From positions 22,766 to 86,765 of the forward strand of contig JBEVJK010000042.1 in assembly GCA_040510195.1 (NCBI GenBank): DNA of 64,000 nt, written 5' to 3'. The DNA comes from JBEVJK01 sp040510195 (GTDB taxonomy: Bacteria; Pseudomonadota; Alphaproteobacteria; Rhizobiales; Rhizobiaceae). The notes beneath the pieces were generated by a model. It saw only the letters and a list, made by a program, of their open reading frames with translations. It searched no databases and had not been told where the DNA came from. The translations under genes were made by a program, and so were the position numbers. Positions 1 to 8,831 of the stretch are shown one piece after another; position 1 is the stretch's first letter; the number at the start of each line of letters is the position of its first letter.

Positions 1-1
1 G

Positions 2-453
2 ATCGCCCTAACGCTGTTCTGCACGTGGCTTTTGACGCGAACGCGGTTCGGCAACTGGATCTTCGCGTCCGGTGGCGACGCCGCCGCAGCGCGCAACCTC
101 GGCGTCCCCGTAGCGCGCACCAAGATCCTGCTCTTCGCCTTTACCGCCTTGGCCGCGACGCTGTTCGCCGCGATTCAGGTGCTGGTCACCGGCTCGGCCG
201 ACACGCTCCGCGGCACCCAGAAGGAGTTCGAGGCGATCATCGCCGTCGTCATCGGAGGCACCTTGCTGACCGGCGGCTATGGCTCCGCCGTCGGCGCCAT
301 GTTCGGAGCGCTGATCTTCGGCGTCGTCCAGATGGGGATCTTCTACACCGGCATCGACACCGACTGGTTCAAGTTGTTCATGGGCGCCATGATGGTGATT
401 GCCGTGCTGTTCAACTCCTATGTGCGGAACCGGGCCATGGGGAGCCGCCGGGC

Positions 454-457
<4 letters not shown>
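2..457 (+). CDS. Sugar-type ABC transporter permease, C-terminal part (cut by window start)
   Basis: The frame is open from the first bases of the window, so this is the C-terminal part of a longer gene. The visible protein is hydrophobic, with membrane segments around LLFAFTALAATLFAAIQV, IIAVVIGGTLLTGGYGSA and FMGAMMVIAVLFNSYV, and carries the AARNLGVPV and GGTLLTGGYGS signatures of RbsC/FrcC-type inner-membrane permeases. Such permeases form the substrate channel of carbohydrate importers. The stop codon overlaps the start of the ATPase gene in an ATGA, so the two are translationally coupled. The substrate cannot be told from this fragment; the binding protein is probably upstream, outside the window. 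Confidence 0.85.
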
Positions 458-1248
<791 letters not shown>

Positions 1249-1251
1249 ACC

Positions 1252-2379
1252 ATGCAGCGCATCGGCGTCGGATTGATCGGCACGGGGTTCATGGGCAAGT
1301 GTCACGCCATGGCCTATGGGTCTGTGAAGGCGGTGTTCGGCGATGTCCCGGTCGTCGAGCGCGTCTCGCTCTGCGACGTGGAGCCCGGGCGCGCCGCACG
1401 ATGCGCTGCCGAATTAGGGTTCGCGGGATCGACGACGCAATGGCGCGATCTGCTCTCGAACCCGGACATCGATCTGATCTCCGTCACCTCCCCCAACGGC
1501 CTGCATCGCGAAATGGCAGTGGCTGCGCTCGAGGCGGGCAAGCACGTATGGTGCGAGAAGCCGATGGCGCTCACGCTTGCCGACGCCGAGGCGATGGCGA
1601 AGGCGGCCGCGGTCGCCAGCGGACAGGCAACGGCCTTGGGCTACGGCTATCTGCGCAATCCGGCGCTGCAGTTCGCCCGGTCCCTGATCGTCGAGGGCGC
1701 CATCGGCGACTGCTTCGATTTCCGCGGCAGCGTCGACGAAGACTACATGGCCGACCCCGAATTGCCGTGGTCCTGGCGCCTCTCCGCCAAGGAAGCGGGG
1801 CTGGGCGCGCTCGCCGACCTGACGGTCCACCTGGTCTCGCTGGCGCAGGAGCTTATGGGCGATATCGACAGCCTGTGCGCGACGGTCGACACCGTCCATC
1901 GGGAGCGCCCCGTCCCGGGCACCAAAGCCGTGGCGCCGGTGGAGAACGACGACGTCGCCCACGCGCTCGTGCGGTTCTCGTCGGGCGCCCGCGGCGTGCT
2001 CACATCCAGTAGGATCGCCCACGGGCGCAAGAACGGCCTGAAGGTCGAGGTCCATGGCACGAAAGGGATGCTGTGGCTGGACAATGAGCGCATGAACGAG
2101 CTCAACGTCTACATCGCGGATGGACCGACCGATCGGCGCGGCTTCCGGCGCATCCTGTCGTCGCCGCAGCACCCGGCCTACGGCGATTTCTGTCCAGCGC
2201 CCGGGCACGGCCTTGGCTTCAACGAGCTCAAGGTCGTCGAGCTCAGGGAACTGCTTCATGCGATCCAGGGTCAACGGTCGGAATCCGTCGATTTCGCGCG
2301 CGGGCTGGGCATCGAGCGCGTCATCCATGCTTTCGTCGAGTCGTCCGAGTCCCGCCGCTGGGTGCACATTGACGGGTAG
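1252..2379 (+). CDS. Gfo/Idh/MocA family NAD(P)-dependent oxidoreductase
   Basis: The 375-residue protein starts with a Rossmann fold containing GTGFMG (residues 10-15) and has the family motif EKP (102-104), where the lysine contributes to catalysis. A GALADLTVHLVSLA segment corresponds to the usual histidine-containing active-site helix. Family members oxidise or reduce sugars, inositols and related polyols with NAD(P). The gene starts 3 bp after the ABC ATPase, so it is the third cistron of the transport operon and probably acts on the imported compound. Substrate specificity cannot be read from the sequence. Confidence 0.88.
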   Translation: MQRIGVGLIGTGFMGKCHAMAYGSVKAVFGDVPVVERVSLCDVEPGRAARCAAELGFAGSTTQWRDLLSNPDIDLISVTSPNGLHREMAVAALEAGKHVWCEKPMALTLADAEAMAKAAAVASGQATALGYGYLRNPALQFARSLIVEGAIGDCFDFRGSVDEDYMADPELPWSWRLSAKEAGLGALADLTVHLVSLAQELMGDIDSLCATVDTVHRERPVPGTKAVAPVENDDVAHALVRFSSGARGVLTSSRIAHGRKNGLKVEVHGTKGMLWLDNERMNELNVYIADGPTDRRGFRRILSSPQHPAYGDFCPAPGHGLGFNELKVVELRELLHAIQGQRSESVDFARGLGIERVIHAFVESSESRRWVHIDG

Positions 2380-2464
2380 GCTGCCGCGTGGCTTCAAGGC
2401 CACCACGCTCGACACGGCTGCGATTTGGTTCGATAGTACGACGCCCTGAACCGGAGGAGACGTG

Positions 2465-3952
2465 ATGAGACTGCTGAGACTTGGTCCAGCCGGCGCCCTC
2501 GCCATCGTCATTGTCGGCATCGTGTTCGGAGCCTCGGGGATCGCGACCGCCCAGGATCAGTCTGCGGCGGCAGCGGCCGCCCCGGCGTCGGCGCAGGCGC
2601 CGGACCCGCTGTCCGACGACGAGATGGAGGTCCTGGTAGCGCGCATCGCGCTTTATCCGGACGAGCTGGTCGCCCTCATCTCGGGCGCCGCCCTCTTTCC
2701 CTTGCAGATCGTCGAGGCGGAACGCTTTCTCGAGGACTATGCCAAGGACAAGAACCTGAAGCCCAAGGAGTCCTGGGACGGCAGCGTCATCTCGCTGCTC
2801 AACTACCCCGAGGTCGTCAAGATGATGAGCGAAGACCTCGAATGGACCCAGGCATTCGGCGACGCAATCGCTTACCAGCAGAAGGACGTGCTGATCGCCA
2901 TCCAGCAATTGCGGGACGAAGCGGTCGCCAAGGACATCATCAAGAGCGACGACAAGATCAAGGTCGTTCACGACAATGACAACATCGTCATCCAGCCGGC
3001 GGCCCCCGAGAAGATCTACGTGCCGCAATATCCGCCCGAGATGCTCTACGAGCCGAACTACGTGGCGGCGCCGATCACCTACTATCCCGACCCCTACCCG
3101 CCTTACTATTATCCGGGGGCGCCCTTCTTCGCCGCCGCCGTCACCGGCCTGGCCTGGGCCGCCGCGGTGGATTGGAACGACTGGGGCGTTTGGGGTGGTC
3201 GCTGGAACGACAACATCGACCTCGACTGCAACAATTGCTTCAACAACCGCAACTTCAACGGCAAGGTCAACTTCAACGACATCGACTGGAAAAACGTCGA
3301 CCGCTCGAAACTCAACATCGACCGCAGCCAGCTGAACAAGTTCGACCGCAACAACATCCGCGAGCGGGTCAAGGCAGACGGCGGCAATGCCATCCGCGAC
3401 CGCGCCGCCAACATTCGCGACCGCGGCGGCAACGGCACTCTGGCGGGCCGCGCATCGAAAGTCTCCGACGTGCGCAAGAGCACGCTGGAGGGCCTGAAGA
3501 ACCGGCCCGGCGCGGGGGGCGAACGCCCCAATATCGGCCAGGGTGGCAACAGGCCGAACATCGGCCAGGGCGGCAACCGACCCAACATCGGCCAGGGCGG
3601 CGACCGCCCCAACATCGGCCAAGGCGGCAATCGTCCCAACATCGATCGCCCCTCGATCAACAAGCCCAATCGCGATCGGCCCAACGCCAATCGTCCCTCG
3701 GGACGGCCCAAGCCGGGGGCGCGCCCCGACAACCGGCCCCGCCAGCCGGGCGGCCTTGGCAATATCGACCGTGGCAAGATGACCCAGATCCAGTCGAACC
3801 GCGGCCGCCAGGCCATGGGCGGCGGAGCCCGCGGCGGCGCGCATCGGCAGATGTCGCGCCCGAGCGGCGGTGGAGGTCGTTCGATGCACCGGGGCGGCGG
3901 TGGCGGCGGCCATGCCCGCCGCGGCGGTGGTGGCGGCGGTCGTCGCCGCTGA
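2465..3952 (+). CDS. DUF3300 family secreted protein with NIGQGGNRP repeats
   Basis: A GGAGGA ribosome site precedes tandem GTG-ATG starts (2462/2465). The protein of about 495 residues begins with a signal peptide ending near ATAQDQ. The conserved DUF3300 domain follows (ALYPDELVALI, YAKDKNLKPKESWDGSV, LLNYPEVVKMM and IYVPQYPPEMLYEPNY motifs). A tyrosine/proline-rich stretch, an Asn/Asp-rich stretch, four exact or near-exact 9-residue repeats and a Gly/Arg/His-rich tail complete it. It is probably exported and may associate with the envelope; its biochemical role is unknown. It is followed immediately by a DUF2950 gene, a pairing I recall as common in proteobacteria. The basic, low-complexity C-terminus suggests binding to nucleic acid or acidic polymer, which is only inference. 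Confidence 0.85.
   Translation: MRLLRLGPAGALAIVIVGIVFGASGIATAQDQSAAAAAAPASAQAPDPLSDDEMEVLVARIALYPDELVALISGAALFPLQIVEAERFLEDYAKDKNLKPKESWDGSVISLLNYPEVVKMMSEDLEWTQAFGDAIAYQQKDVLIAIQQLRDEAVAKDIIKSDDKIKVVHDNDNIVIQPAAPEKIYVPQYPPEMLYEPNYVAAPITYYPDPYPPYYYPGAPFFAAAVTGLAWAAAVDWNDWGVWGGRWNDNIDLDCNNCFNNRNFNGKVNFNDIDWKNVDRSKLNIDRSQLNKFDRNNIRERVKADGGNAIRDRAANIRDRGGNGTLAGRASKVSDVRKSTLEGLKNRPGAGGERPNIGQGGNRPNIGQGGNRPNIGQGGDRPNIGQGGNRPNIDRPSINKPNRDRPNANRPSGRPKPGARPDNRPRQPGGLGNIDRGKMTQIQSNRGRQAMGGGARGGAHRQMSRPSGGGGRSMHRGGGGGGHARRGGGGGGRRR
3530..3637 (+). repeat. Four 27-bp in-frame repeats inside the DUF3300 gene
   Basis: Four consecutive 27-bp units encode the nonapeptide NIGQGGNRP (one copy has D for N). 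The period is a multiple of three and third positions vary (ggc/ggt, cag/caa, ccg/ccc), so the repeat is selected as protein and is not a recent DNA slippage product. Confidence 0.9.
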
Positions 3953-3977
3953 AATGTTCCAGGAGGAGGCATTGACG

Positions 3978-4937
3978 ATGATCACCCGTCTTTCGCGAAG
4001 CATCCTTCGCCCGCTGGCCGCAGCCACCCTGCTGGCGTTGCCTGTCTTTGCCCTGCCCTCGGCCGCTCAGGAGGCGACCGACAGTGCGCTGGCCGACCTT
4101 GTCTCGCCGACCCCGCCGCAATCCTTCAAGGATGCCGGCGCTGCCGTCGATGCCTTCAAGTCGGTGCTCAAGGCGGACGACTTCGACGGGCTGGCCAAGC
4201 TTCTCGGCCTCGACGCCGCCCGCCTCAGGGCCGGCGAAGGCGTCATGGACACCTTCGCCCAGATCCGCGCCGGCGCAGCCAAGCAGGTCGTCGTCCAGGA
4301 ACCCGATGCGGACCGCAGGATCCTCGTCCTCGGCGACCGGCTCTGGCCGTTCCCCTTCCCGCTGACGAAGGAAAGCGATGGTCAATGGGCCTTCGACACC
4401 GAGGCCGGGATCGATGAGATCGTCAATCGCCGCGTCGGCGAGAACGAGCTGCAGGCGATCGCCACGCTTCGTGCCTACGTCGAGGCCCAGCGCGACTATT
4501 CCGACGTCGACCACGACGCCGACGGCGTGCTCGAATTCGCCCAGAAGCTGATCAGCACCAGCGGCGAGACCGACGGGCTCTACTGGCCCCCCGACCAGGG
4601 CGACGGCGACAGCCCGGCAGGCGACATGGTCGACGAGGCGGCACTCGCCAAGGCCAAGGCGGGCGACGGTTACTTCGGCTACCGCTACCGCATCCTCACC
4701 GGCCAGGGCGAGAATGTCGCCGGCGGCCGCTACGACTACGTCATCAACGGCAACATGATCGCCGGCTTCGGGCTCGTGGCCTGGCCGGTTCGCTATGGCG
4801 AGACGGGGGTCCACACCTTCGTCGTCAACCAGCAGGGCATCGTCTACGAGGCCGACCTCGGCGCCGACACCGAGCGCCTCGCAAGCGGCATGCGCCGCTT
4901 CAATCCGGGCGACACCTGGACCGTCGCCAACGACTGA
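3978..4937 (+). CDS. DUF2950 family secreted protein
   Basis: The ATG at 3978 lies 8 nt behind a strong AGGAGGAGG site; upstream in-frame ATG and TTG codons are less well placed. The 319-residue protein has a signal peptide (LLALPVFALPSAAQ-EA) and the DUF2950 features FKSVLKADDFDGLAKLLG, WPFPFPLTKESDGQWAFDTEAGIDEI, ELQAIATLRAYVEAQRDY and GYFGYRYRILTGQG. It is probably periplasmic or surface-exposed; no enzymatic motif is visible. It sits 25 bp behind the DUF3300 gene and is presumably co-transcribed with it, and the two are likely to work in the same process. Confidence 0.88.
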   Translation: MITRLSRSILRPLAAATLLALPVFALPSAAQEATDSALADLVSPTPPQSFKDAGAAVDAFKSVLKADDFDGLAKLLGLDAARLRAGEGVMDTFAQIRAGAAKQVVVQEPDADRRILVLGDRLWPFPFPLTKESDGQWAFDTEAGIDEIVNRRVGENELQAIATLRAYVEAQRDYSDVDHDADGVLEFAQKLISTSGETDGLYWPPDQGDGDSPAGDMVDEAALAKAKAGDGYFGYRYRILTGQGENVAGGRYDYVINGNMIAGFGLVAWPVRYGETGVHTFVVNQQGIVYEADLGADTERLASGMRRFNPGDTWTVAND

Positions 4938-4950
4938 AGGCAAAGGCCGG

Positions 4951-6177
4951 ATGGCGGAAAGCGGCAAAGCCGAGGCGGGCCGAAAGAAGAAGGACGGCAA
5001 GGCCCGTCCCCCGGCGCCCGCCGGCATCGACTTCCTGGCCTCCCACGGCGGGCCTTTCTTTGACCTCCAGGCACAGCTCAGCCTATTGAAGCAAAATTCC
5101 CTGCAGGTCGGGCGAAGGGCGGTCCTCTTCGTCGCCATAGCCTGGGCGGTGCCCTTTTTCCTCGGCCTGCCTGACAGCCTCTCGCTGGCGCCCGTCGGTC
5201 GCACCTACTTGACCGACTTGACCGTCTGGGCGCGATTCTTCATCGCGATTGCAGCTTTCGTCCTCGCCGAGCAGCAGGTCGAGCGCGGCCTTCACGTCAA
5301 GCTTGACCAGTTCATGCAGGCGCCCCTGATCGCTCCCGAAGCGATGCCAGCCGCCATGCGCGCCGTCGCTGCAGCGCTCCGCCAGCGCGACTGGCGAAAC
5401 GCCGAACTGGTCTGTCTGCTTATCGCGGCGCTGGTCGCTGTCTTGTCCTACGTCAATCTCCACGAGTCGCACGTCGCATCCTGGGCCGTACGAACCGGTC
5501 CCGACGGCGACCGCCTCACGCTCGCCGGCTGGTGGACGATCCTGGTCAGCTATCCGCTGTTCGTTTTCCTGTTCCTGCGCGGTCTGTGGCGGCACTTCGT
5601 CTGGACGAGGCTGATGCGCAGGATCGCCGATCTCGACCTTCGCCTGGTCGCCAGCCACCCGGACGGCAAGGGCGGATTGGCCTTCCTGGCCGAATACCCG
5701 AACGCCTATACGCTCTTCGTGTTCGGCATAAGCTCCGTGGTCGCCGCCGCCTTGGCCAAGCACTCTCTTCTGGCGAGCCTGTCGCTGAACACCTTCACGC
5801 TGGTCGTCAGCGGCTGGCTGGTGATCGTCGTGGCGCTCTTCGCCTATCCGCTCTCCGCCTTTTCGGTGCCTCTCATGCGGATGAAGCAGGCCGGCTTGCT
5901 TCTCCTCAGCACCCAGGCGACGCGCTATCACCGGGCAGCCGAACGGAAGCTTCTCGGCCGCAACGTCATTGCCGAGGACCCGGACGAGGCGGGCGAAGAG
6001 GTCGCCGACCCCTCGAAGCAGTTCGACGTGACGCGCAAGCTGTCGACGATGCTGATAAGCCGCGCCGCGATCGTCCCGCTTGCCGGCGCCGCGCTCCTGC
6101 CGTTCGTCGTCGTCGTCGCTACCCGATTGCCCTTCAAGGAAGTCTGGTCCGTCGTCAAGAAGCTGCTGCTTCTCTGA
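4951..6177 (+). CDS. Multi-pass inner-membrane protein of unknown function
   Basis: I do not recognise this family. The 408-residue protein has a Lys/Pro-rich cytoplasmic N-terminus and about seven hydrophobic segments, for example AVLFVAIAWAVPFFLGL, FFIAIAAFVLAEQQV, LVCLLIAALVAVLSYV, ILVSYPLFVFLFLRGLW, VFGISSVVAAAL, LVVSGWLVIVVALFAYPL and a C-terminal segment before KKLLLL. The N-terminal ORF extension upstream of 4951 overlaps the DUF2950 gene and is not needed. It starts 13 bp after the DUF2950 stop, so it probably belongs to the same transcription unit as an integral-membrane partner of the two secreted proteins. Confidence 0.75.
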   Translation: MAESGKAEAGRKKKDGKARPPAPAGIDFLASHGGPFFDLQAQLSLLKQNSLQVGRRAVLFVAIAWAVPFFLGLPDSLSLAPVGRTYLTDLTVWARFFIAIAAFVLAEQQVERGLHVKLDQFMQAPLIAPEAMPAAMRAVAAALRQRDWRNAELVCLLIAALVAVLSYVNLHESHVASWAVRTGPDGDRLTLAGWWTILVSYPLFVFLFLRGLWRHFVWTRLMRRIADLDLRLVASHPDGKGGLAFLAEYPNAYTLFVFGISSVVAAALAKHSLLASLSLNTFTLVVSGWLVIVVALFAYPLSAFSVPLMRMKQAGLLLLSTQATRYHRAAERKLLGRNVIAEDPDEAGEEVADPSKQFDVTRKLSTMLISRAAIVPLAGAALLPFVVVVATRLPFKEVWSVVKKLLLL

Positions 6178-6251
6178 GCCCTCGGGCGCTCGCATTTGCG
6201 TCTGCCCCCCATCTATGTCATCGGCTCCTTCAATCTCCCCTTGAATGAATT

Positions 6252-6259
6252 GAACGTTC
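6252..6259. promoter_or_regulatory. Candidate TetR operator upstream of the isovalerate operon
   Basis: The exact 8-bp palindrome GAACGTTC lies 34 bp before the TetR start codon, flanked by A/T-rich sequence. TetR-family regulators of acyl-CoA catabolism often bind palindromes with this kind of AACGTT core close to their own promoter. The wider symmetry is imperfect, so this is a suggestion. Confidence 0.4.
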
Positions 6260-6292
6260 GTTTTATTCTCCCATCGAGGAGATCGAAACGGC

Positions 6293-6937
6293 ATGGCGAG
6301 AACCACGGGCTCGGACGGCGAGAAGACCGAGGCGGCGTTGCGCAGCGCCGCCGTCAGCCTGATGGCCCGCCATGGCTACGAAGCCGTGTCGATGCGGATG
6401 CTGGCAGGCGAGGTGGGCGTCCAGGCGGCCGCGCTGTACCGCTATTTCCCCACCAAGCAGGATCTGCTCTTCACGCTGATGCGCGAGCACATGGACGAGC
6501 TGGTCGCCGCCTGGCAGGCAAGCCGACCCGGGTCGGCACACCCGCGCCGGCGGCTCGAGGCCTTCGTCGCCAACCATATCCGTTTCCATGTCGAACGGCG
6601 TCACGCCACTCACGTATCGAACATGGAGCTGCGCAGCCTTTCGCGCGATAATCTGTCGACGATCCTCAGGCTGCGCGGCGGCTACGAGAAGGAGCTGCGC
6701 CAGATCCTCAGGGAAGGCGCCGAGCGCGGCGACTTCGCCGTCGACGACACGGCGATGACCGCCATGGCCATCATCCAGATGATCACCGGGGTGATCGTCT
6801 GGTTCCGGCCCGACGAGCGGCTCTCCGTCGACGAGGTGACCCGCACCTATCTGGCGATGACGCTGCGCCTCGTGGGTGCGGCCAAGGACAAGGAGGAAGG
6901 CGATGTACAGGCACGCCATGAACTTCGGGCTGGGTGA
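6293..6937 (+). CDS. TetR/AcrR family transcriptional regulator
   Basis: The 214-residue protein has an N-terminal TetR helix-turn-helix (ALRSAAVSLMARHGYEAVSMRMLAGEVGVQ followed by AALYRYFPTKQDLL, about residues 14-60) and a helical ligand-binding C-terminal domain. A GAGGAG site lies 11 nt upstream. Its 3' end overlaps the acyl-CoA dehydrogenase gene by 35 bp, so regulator and enzymes are one operon. It probably represses the leucine/isovalerate genes and senses a pathway acyl-CoA. That role is inferred from context. Confidence 0.88.
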   Translation: MARTTGSDGEKTEAALRSAAVSLMARHGYEAVSMRMLAGEVGVQAAALYRYFPTKQDLLFTLMREHMDELVAAWQASRPGSAHPRRRLEAFVANHIRFHVERRHATHVSNMELRSLSRDNLSTILRLRGGYEKELRQILREGAERGDFAVDDTAMTAMAIIQMITGVIVWFRPDERLSVDEVTRTYLAMTLRLVGAAKDKEEGDVQARHELRAG

Positions 6938-8066
6938 GGAGGTCGACGCCTTGCGCGACATGGTCCGGCGTTTCGCCGAAGACCGCATCGCGCCGCTTGC
7001 CGCCGCGATCGACCGGGACAACACGTTCCCGGCCCCCTTGTGGAAGGAGATGGGCGAGCTCGGCCTGCTCGGCATCACCGCCGATCCCGACCATGGCGGC
7101 AGCGGCATGGGCTACCTCGCCCACGTCGTCGCCGTGGAGGAGATCAGCCGCGCGTCGGCCTCCGTTGGCCTCTCCTACGGCGCCCATTCCAACCTGTGCG
7201 TCAACCAGATCGACCGTTGGGGGACCGCCGAGCAGAAGGCACGCTTCCTGCCGGACCTCTGCAGCGGGACCCGGGTCGGCGCGCTGGCCATGTCGGAGTC
7301 CGGCTCCGGCTCCGACGTCGTCTCGATGCGCCTCCGGGCCGAGAAGCGCAACGATCGCTACCTGCTCAACGGCACCAAGATGTGGATCACCAACGGACCC
7401 GACGCGGGCACCATGGTCGTCTACGCCAAGACCGATCCGGAGCGGAATTCGCGCGGCATCACCGCCTTCATCGTCGAGGCCTCCTCCCCGGGCTTCTCCG
7501 TCGCCCAAAAGCTCGACAAGCTCGGCATGCGCGGCTCCAACACCGGCGAGCTCGTCTTCGAGGATGTCGAGGTGCCCTTCGAGAACGTTCTCCATGAGGA
7601 GGGGCGCGGCGTCGAGGTTCTGATGTCGGGGCTCGACTACGAGCGCGTCGTGCTGGCGGGCGGTCCCCTCGGACTGATGGCTGCATGCCTCGACGTGGGA
7701 ATTCCATACGTCCACGAGCGGCGCCAGTTCGGCCAGCGGATCGGCGACTTCCAGCTGATCCAGGGCAAGCTCGCCGACATGTATGCGACGCTCAGCGCCT
7801 CGCGCGCCTACGTGTACGCCGTCGCGAGCGCCTGCGACCGTGGCGAGACCACGCGCAAGGATGCCGCCGGCTGCGTGCTGTTCGCCGCCGAGCGCGCCAC
7901 GCAGCTGGCCCTCGACGCCATCCAGCTGCTCGGCGGCAACGGCTACATCAACGACTATCCGACAGGCCGGCTGCTGCGCGATGCCAAGCTCTACGAGATC
8001 GGGGCCGGCACGAGCGAGATCCGCCGTTGGCTTATCGGCCGCGAGATCATGGCGGAAGCGCTCTGA
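6903..8066 (+). CDS. ivd: Isovaleryl-CoA dehydrogenase
   Basis: The 387-residue flavoprotein catalyses oxidation of isovaleryl-CoA to 3-methylcrotonyl-CoA in leucine degradation, passing electrons to ETF. It matches the isovaleryl-specific subgroup closely: LSYGAHSNLCVNQI, GALAMSESGSGSDVVSM, KMWITNGPDA, KLDKLGMRGSNTGELVFED and LLGGNGYIND. Most telling is the glutamate in SGLDYERVVLAGGPLGLM, the displaced catalytic base characteristic of isovaleryl-CoA dehydrogenase, where other acyl-CoA dehydrogenases have it near the C-terminus. The start at 6903 gives MYRHAMNFGL; the second in-frame ATG (NFGLG) is a possible alternative. Confidence 0.95.
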   Translation: MYRHAMNFGLGEEVDALRDMVRRFAEDRIAPLAAAIDRDNTFPAPLWKEMGELGLLGITADPDHGGSGMGYLAHVVAVEEISRASASVGLSYGAHSNLCVNQIDRWGTAEQKARFLPDLCSGTRVGALAMSESGSGSDVVSMRLRAEKRNDRYLLNGTKMWITNGPDAGTMVVYAKTDPERNSRGITAFIVEASSPGFSVAQKLDKLGMRGSNTGELVFEDVEVPFENVLHEEGRGVEVLMSGLDYERVVLAGGPLGLMAACLDVGIPYVHERRQFGQRIGDFQLIQGKLADMYATLSASRAYVYAVASACDRGETTRKDAAGCVLFAAERATQLALDAIQLLGGNGYINDYPTGRLLRDAKLYEIGAGTSEIRRWLIGREIMAEAL

Positions 8067-8140
8067 CGGCGGACCGGCGTTGCCTTCACCGGGGCTTTGA
8101 TGGTAGAAACCAGCGCTTTGCCATACACGGAGAAAATGGC

Positions 8141-8449
8141 ATGTCAGGCTTTAGTGACAACCCGCAGGCTTCGCTGGCTGGCGAACTCGTCGGCCGCCCG
8201 CTTCTGCGGGACACGATCCGCCTCGGCGAGGCCGGGCGGCTGGTGATCCCGTCCCAGATGCGCGAGGCCATGGGCGTCGCGCCCGGCGACACTTTGATCG
8301 CAACGGTCGAGGACGGCGAGCTCCGCCTCCTGTCGCGCAAGGTCGCCCTTGGCCGCGTGCAGTCGAAGCTGGCGCGCCTGAAGCGGCCGGGCGAGAGCCT
8401 TGTCGACGAGTTCCTCGCCGAGCGTCATTCTGCCTGGGGCGAGCCATGA
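8141..8449 (+). CDS. vapB: AbrB/MazE-like antitoxin
   Basis: The 102-residue protein has a SpoVT/AbrB-type swapped-hairpin DNA-binding domain (TIRLGEAGRLVIPSQMREAMGVAPGDTLIATVEDGELRLLS, about residues 25-65) and a charged C-terminal tail that would wrap around the toxin. A GGAGA site lies 8 nt before the ATG. The stop overlaps the PIN-domain gene start in ATGA, the usual antitoxin-toxin arrangement. It should neutralise the toxin and autorepress the pair. It sits inside the leucine catabolic operon, 75 bp after ivd. Confidence 0.88.
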   Translation: MSGFSDNPQASLAGELVGRPLLRDTIRLGEAGRLVIPSQMREAMGVAPGDTLIATVEDGELRLLSRKVALGRVQSKLARLKRPGESLVDEFLAERHSAWGEP

Positions 8450-8823
8450 TCGTGCTTGATGCGTCGGCGATCCTGGCGGCGATGGTGGACGAGGCCGGCG
8501 GGGAGAAGGTCAAGAGGGTCCTGGACATGAGTGTCGTCTGCGCCGTCAACGCCGCCGAAGTCATCGGCAAGCTGGTGGACAAGGGGTTGTCCGCCAGCGT
8601 GGCCCGCAGCGCTTTCAGGGAGCTCCAGCTGGCGACGGTCGCCTTCGACGAGGACCTCGCCGTCTCGGCGGCTCTGCTGCGCGACAAGACGAGGGCGCAG
8701 GGGCTCTCGCTCGGCGACCGCGCCTGCCTCGCGCTCGCCATCCGGGAGGGAGCAACGGCGCTGACCGCTGATCGCAAATGGGCGAGCCTCGACCTCCCCT
8801 GCCCGATCGAGCTCATTCGTTAG
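8446..8823 (+). CDS. vapC: PIN-domain ribonuclease toxin, VapC-type
   Basis: This 125-residue protein is a PIN-domain nuclease with the expected acidic metal-binding residues: D5 (VLDAS), E38 (NAAEVIGKL), D91 (LGDRACLALA) and D109 (LTADRKW). All four are intact, so the toxin should be active. VapC toxins cleave tRNA or rRNA sites. It overlaps the antitoxin by 4 bp and ends only 8 bp before the methylcrotonyl-CoA carboxylase gene, so it must be transcribed with the catabolic operon unless it has its own promoter. Confidence 0.9.
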   Translation: MIVLDASAILAAMVDEAGGEKVKRVLDMSVVCAVNAAEVIGKLVDKGLSASVARSAFRELQLATVAFDEDLAVSAALLRDKTRAQGLSLGDRACLALAIREGATALTADRKWASLDLPCPIELIR

Positions 8824-8831
8824 GACGCAGA

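Noticed and set aside
3530..3637. Regular repeats considered as CRISPR
   Set aside because: They are 27-bp direct repeats without spacers, in frame in the DUF3300 gene and vary at third positions; no cas genes occur.
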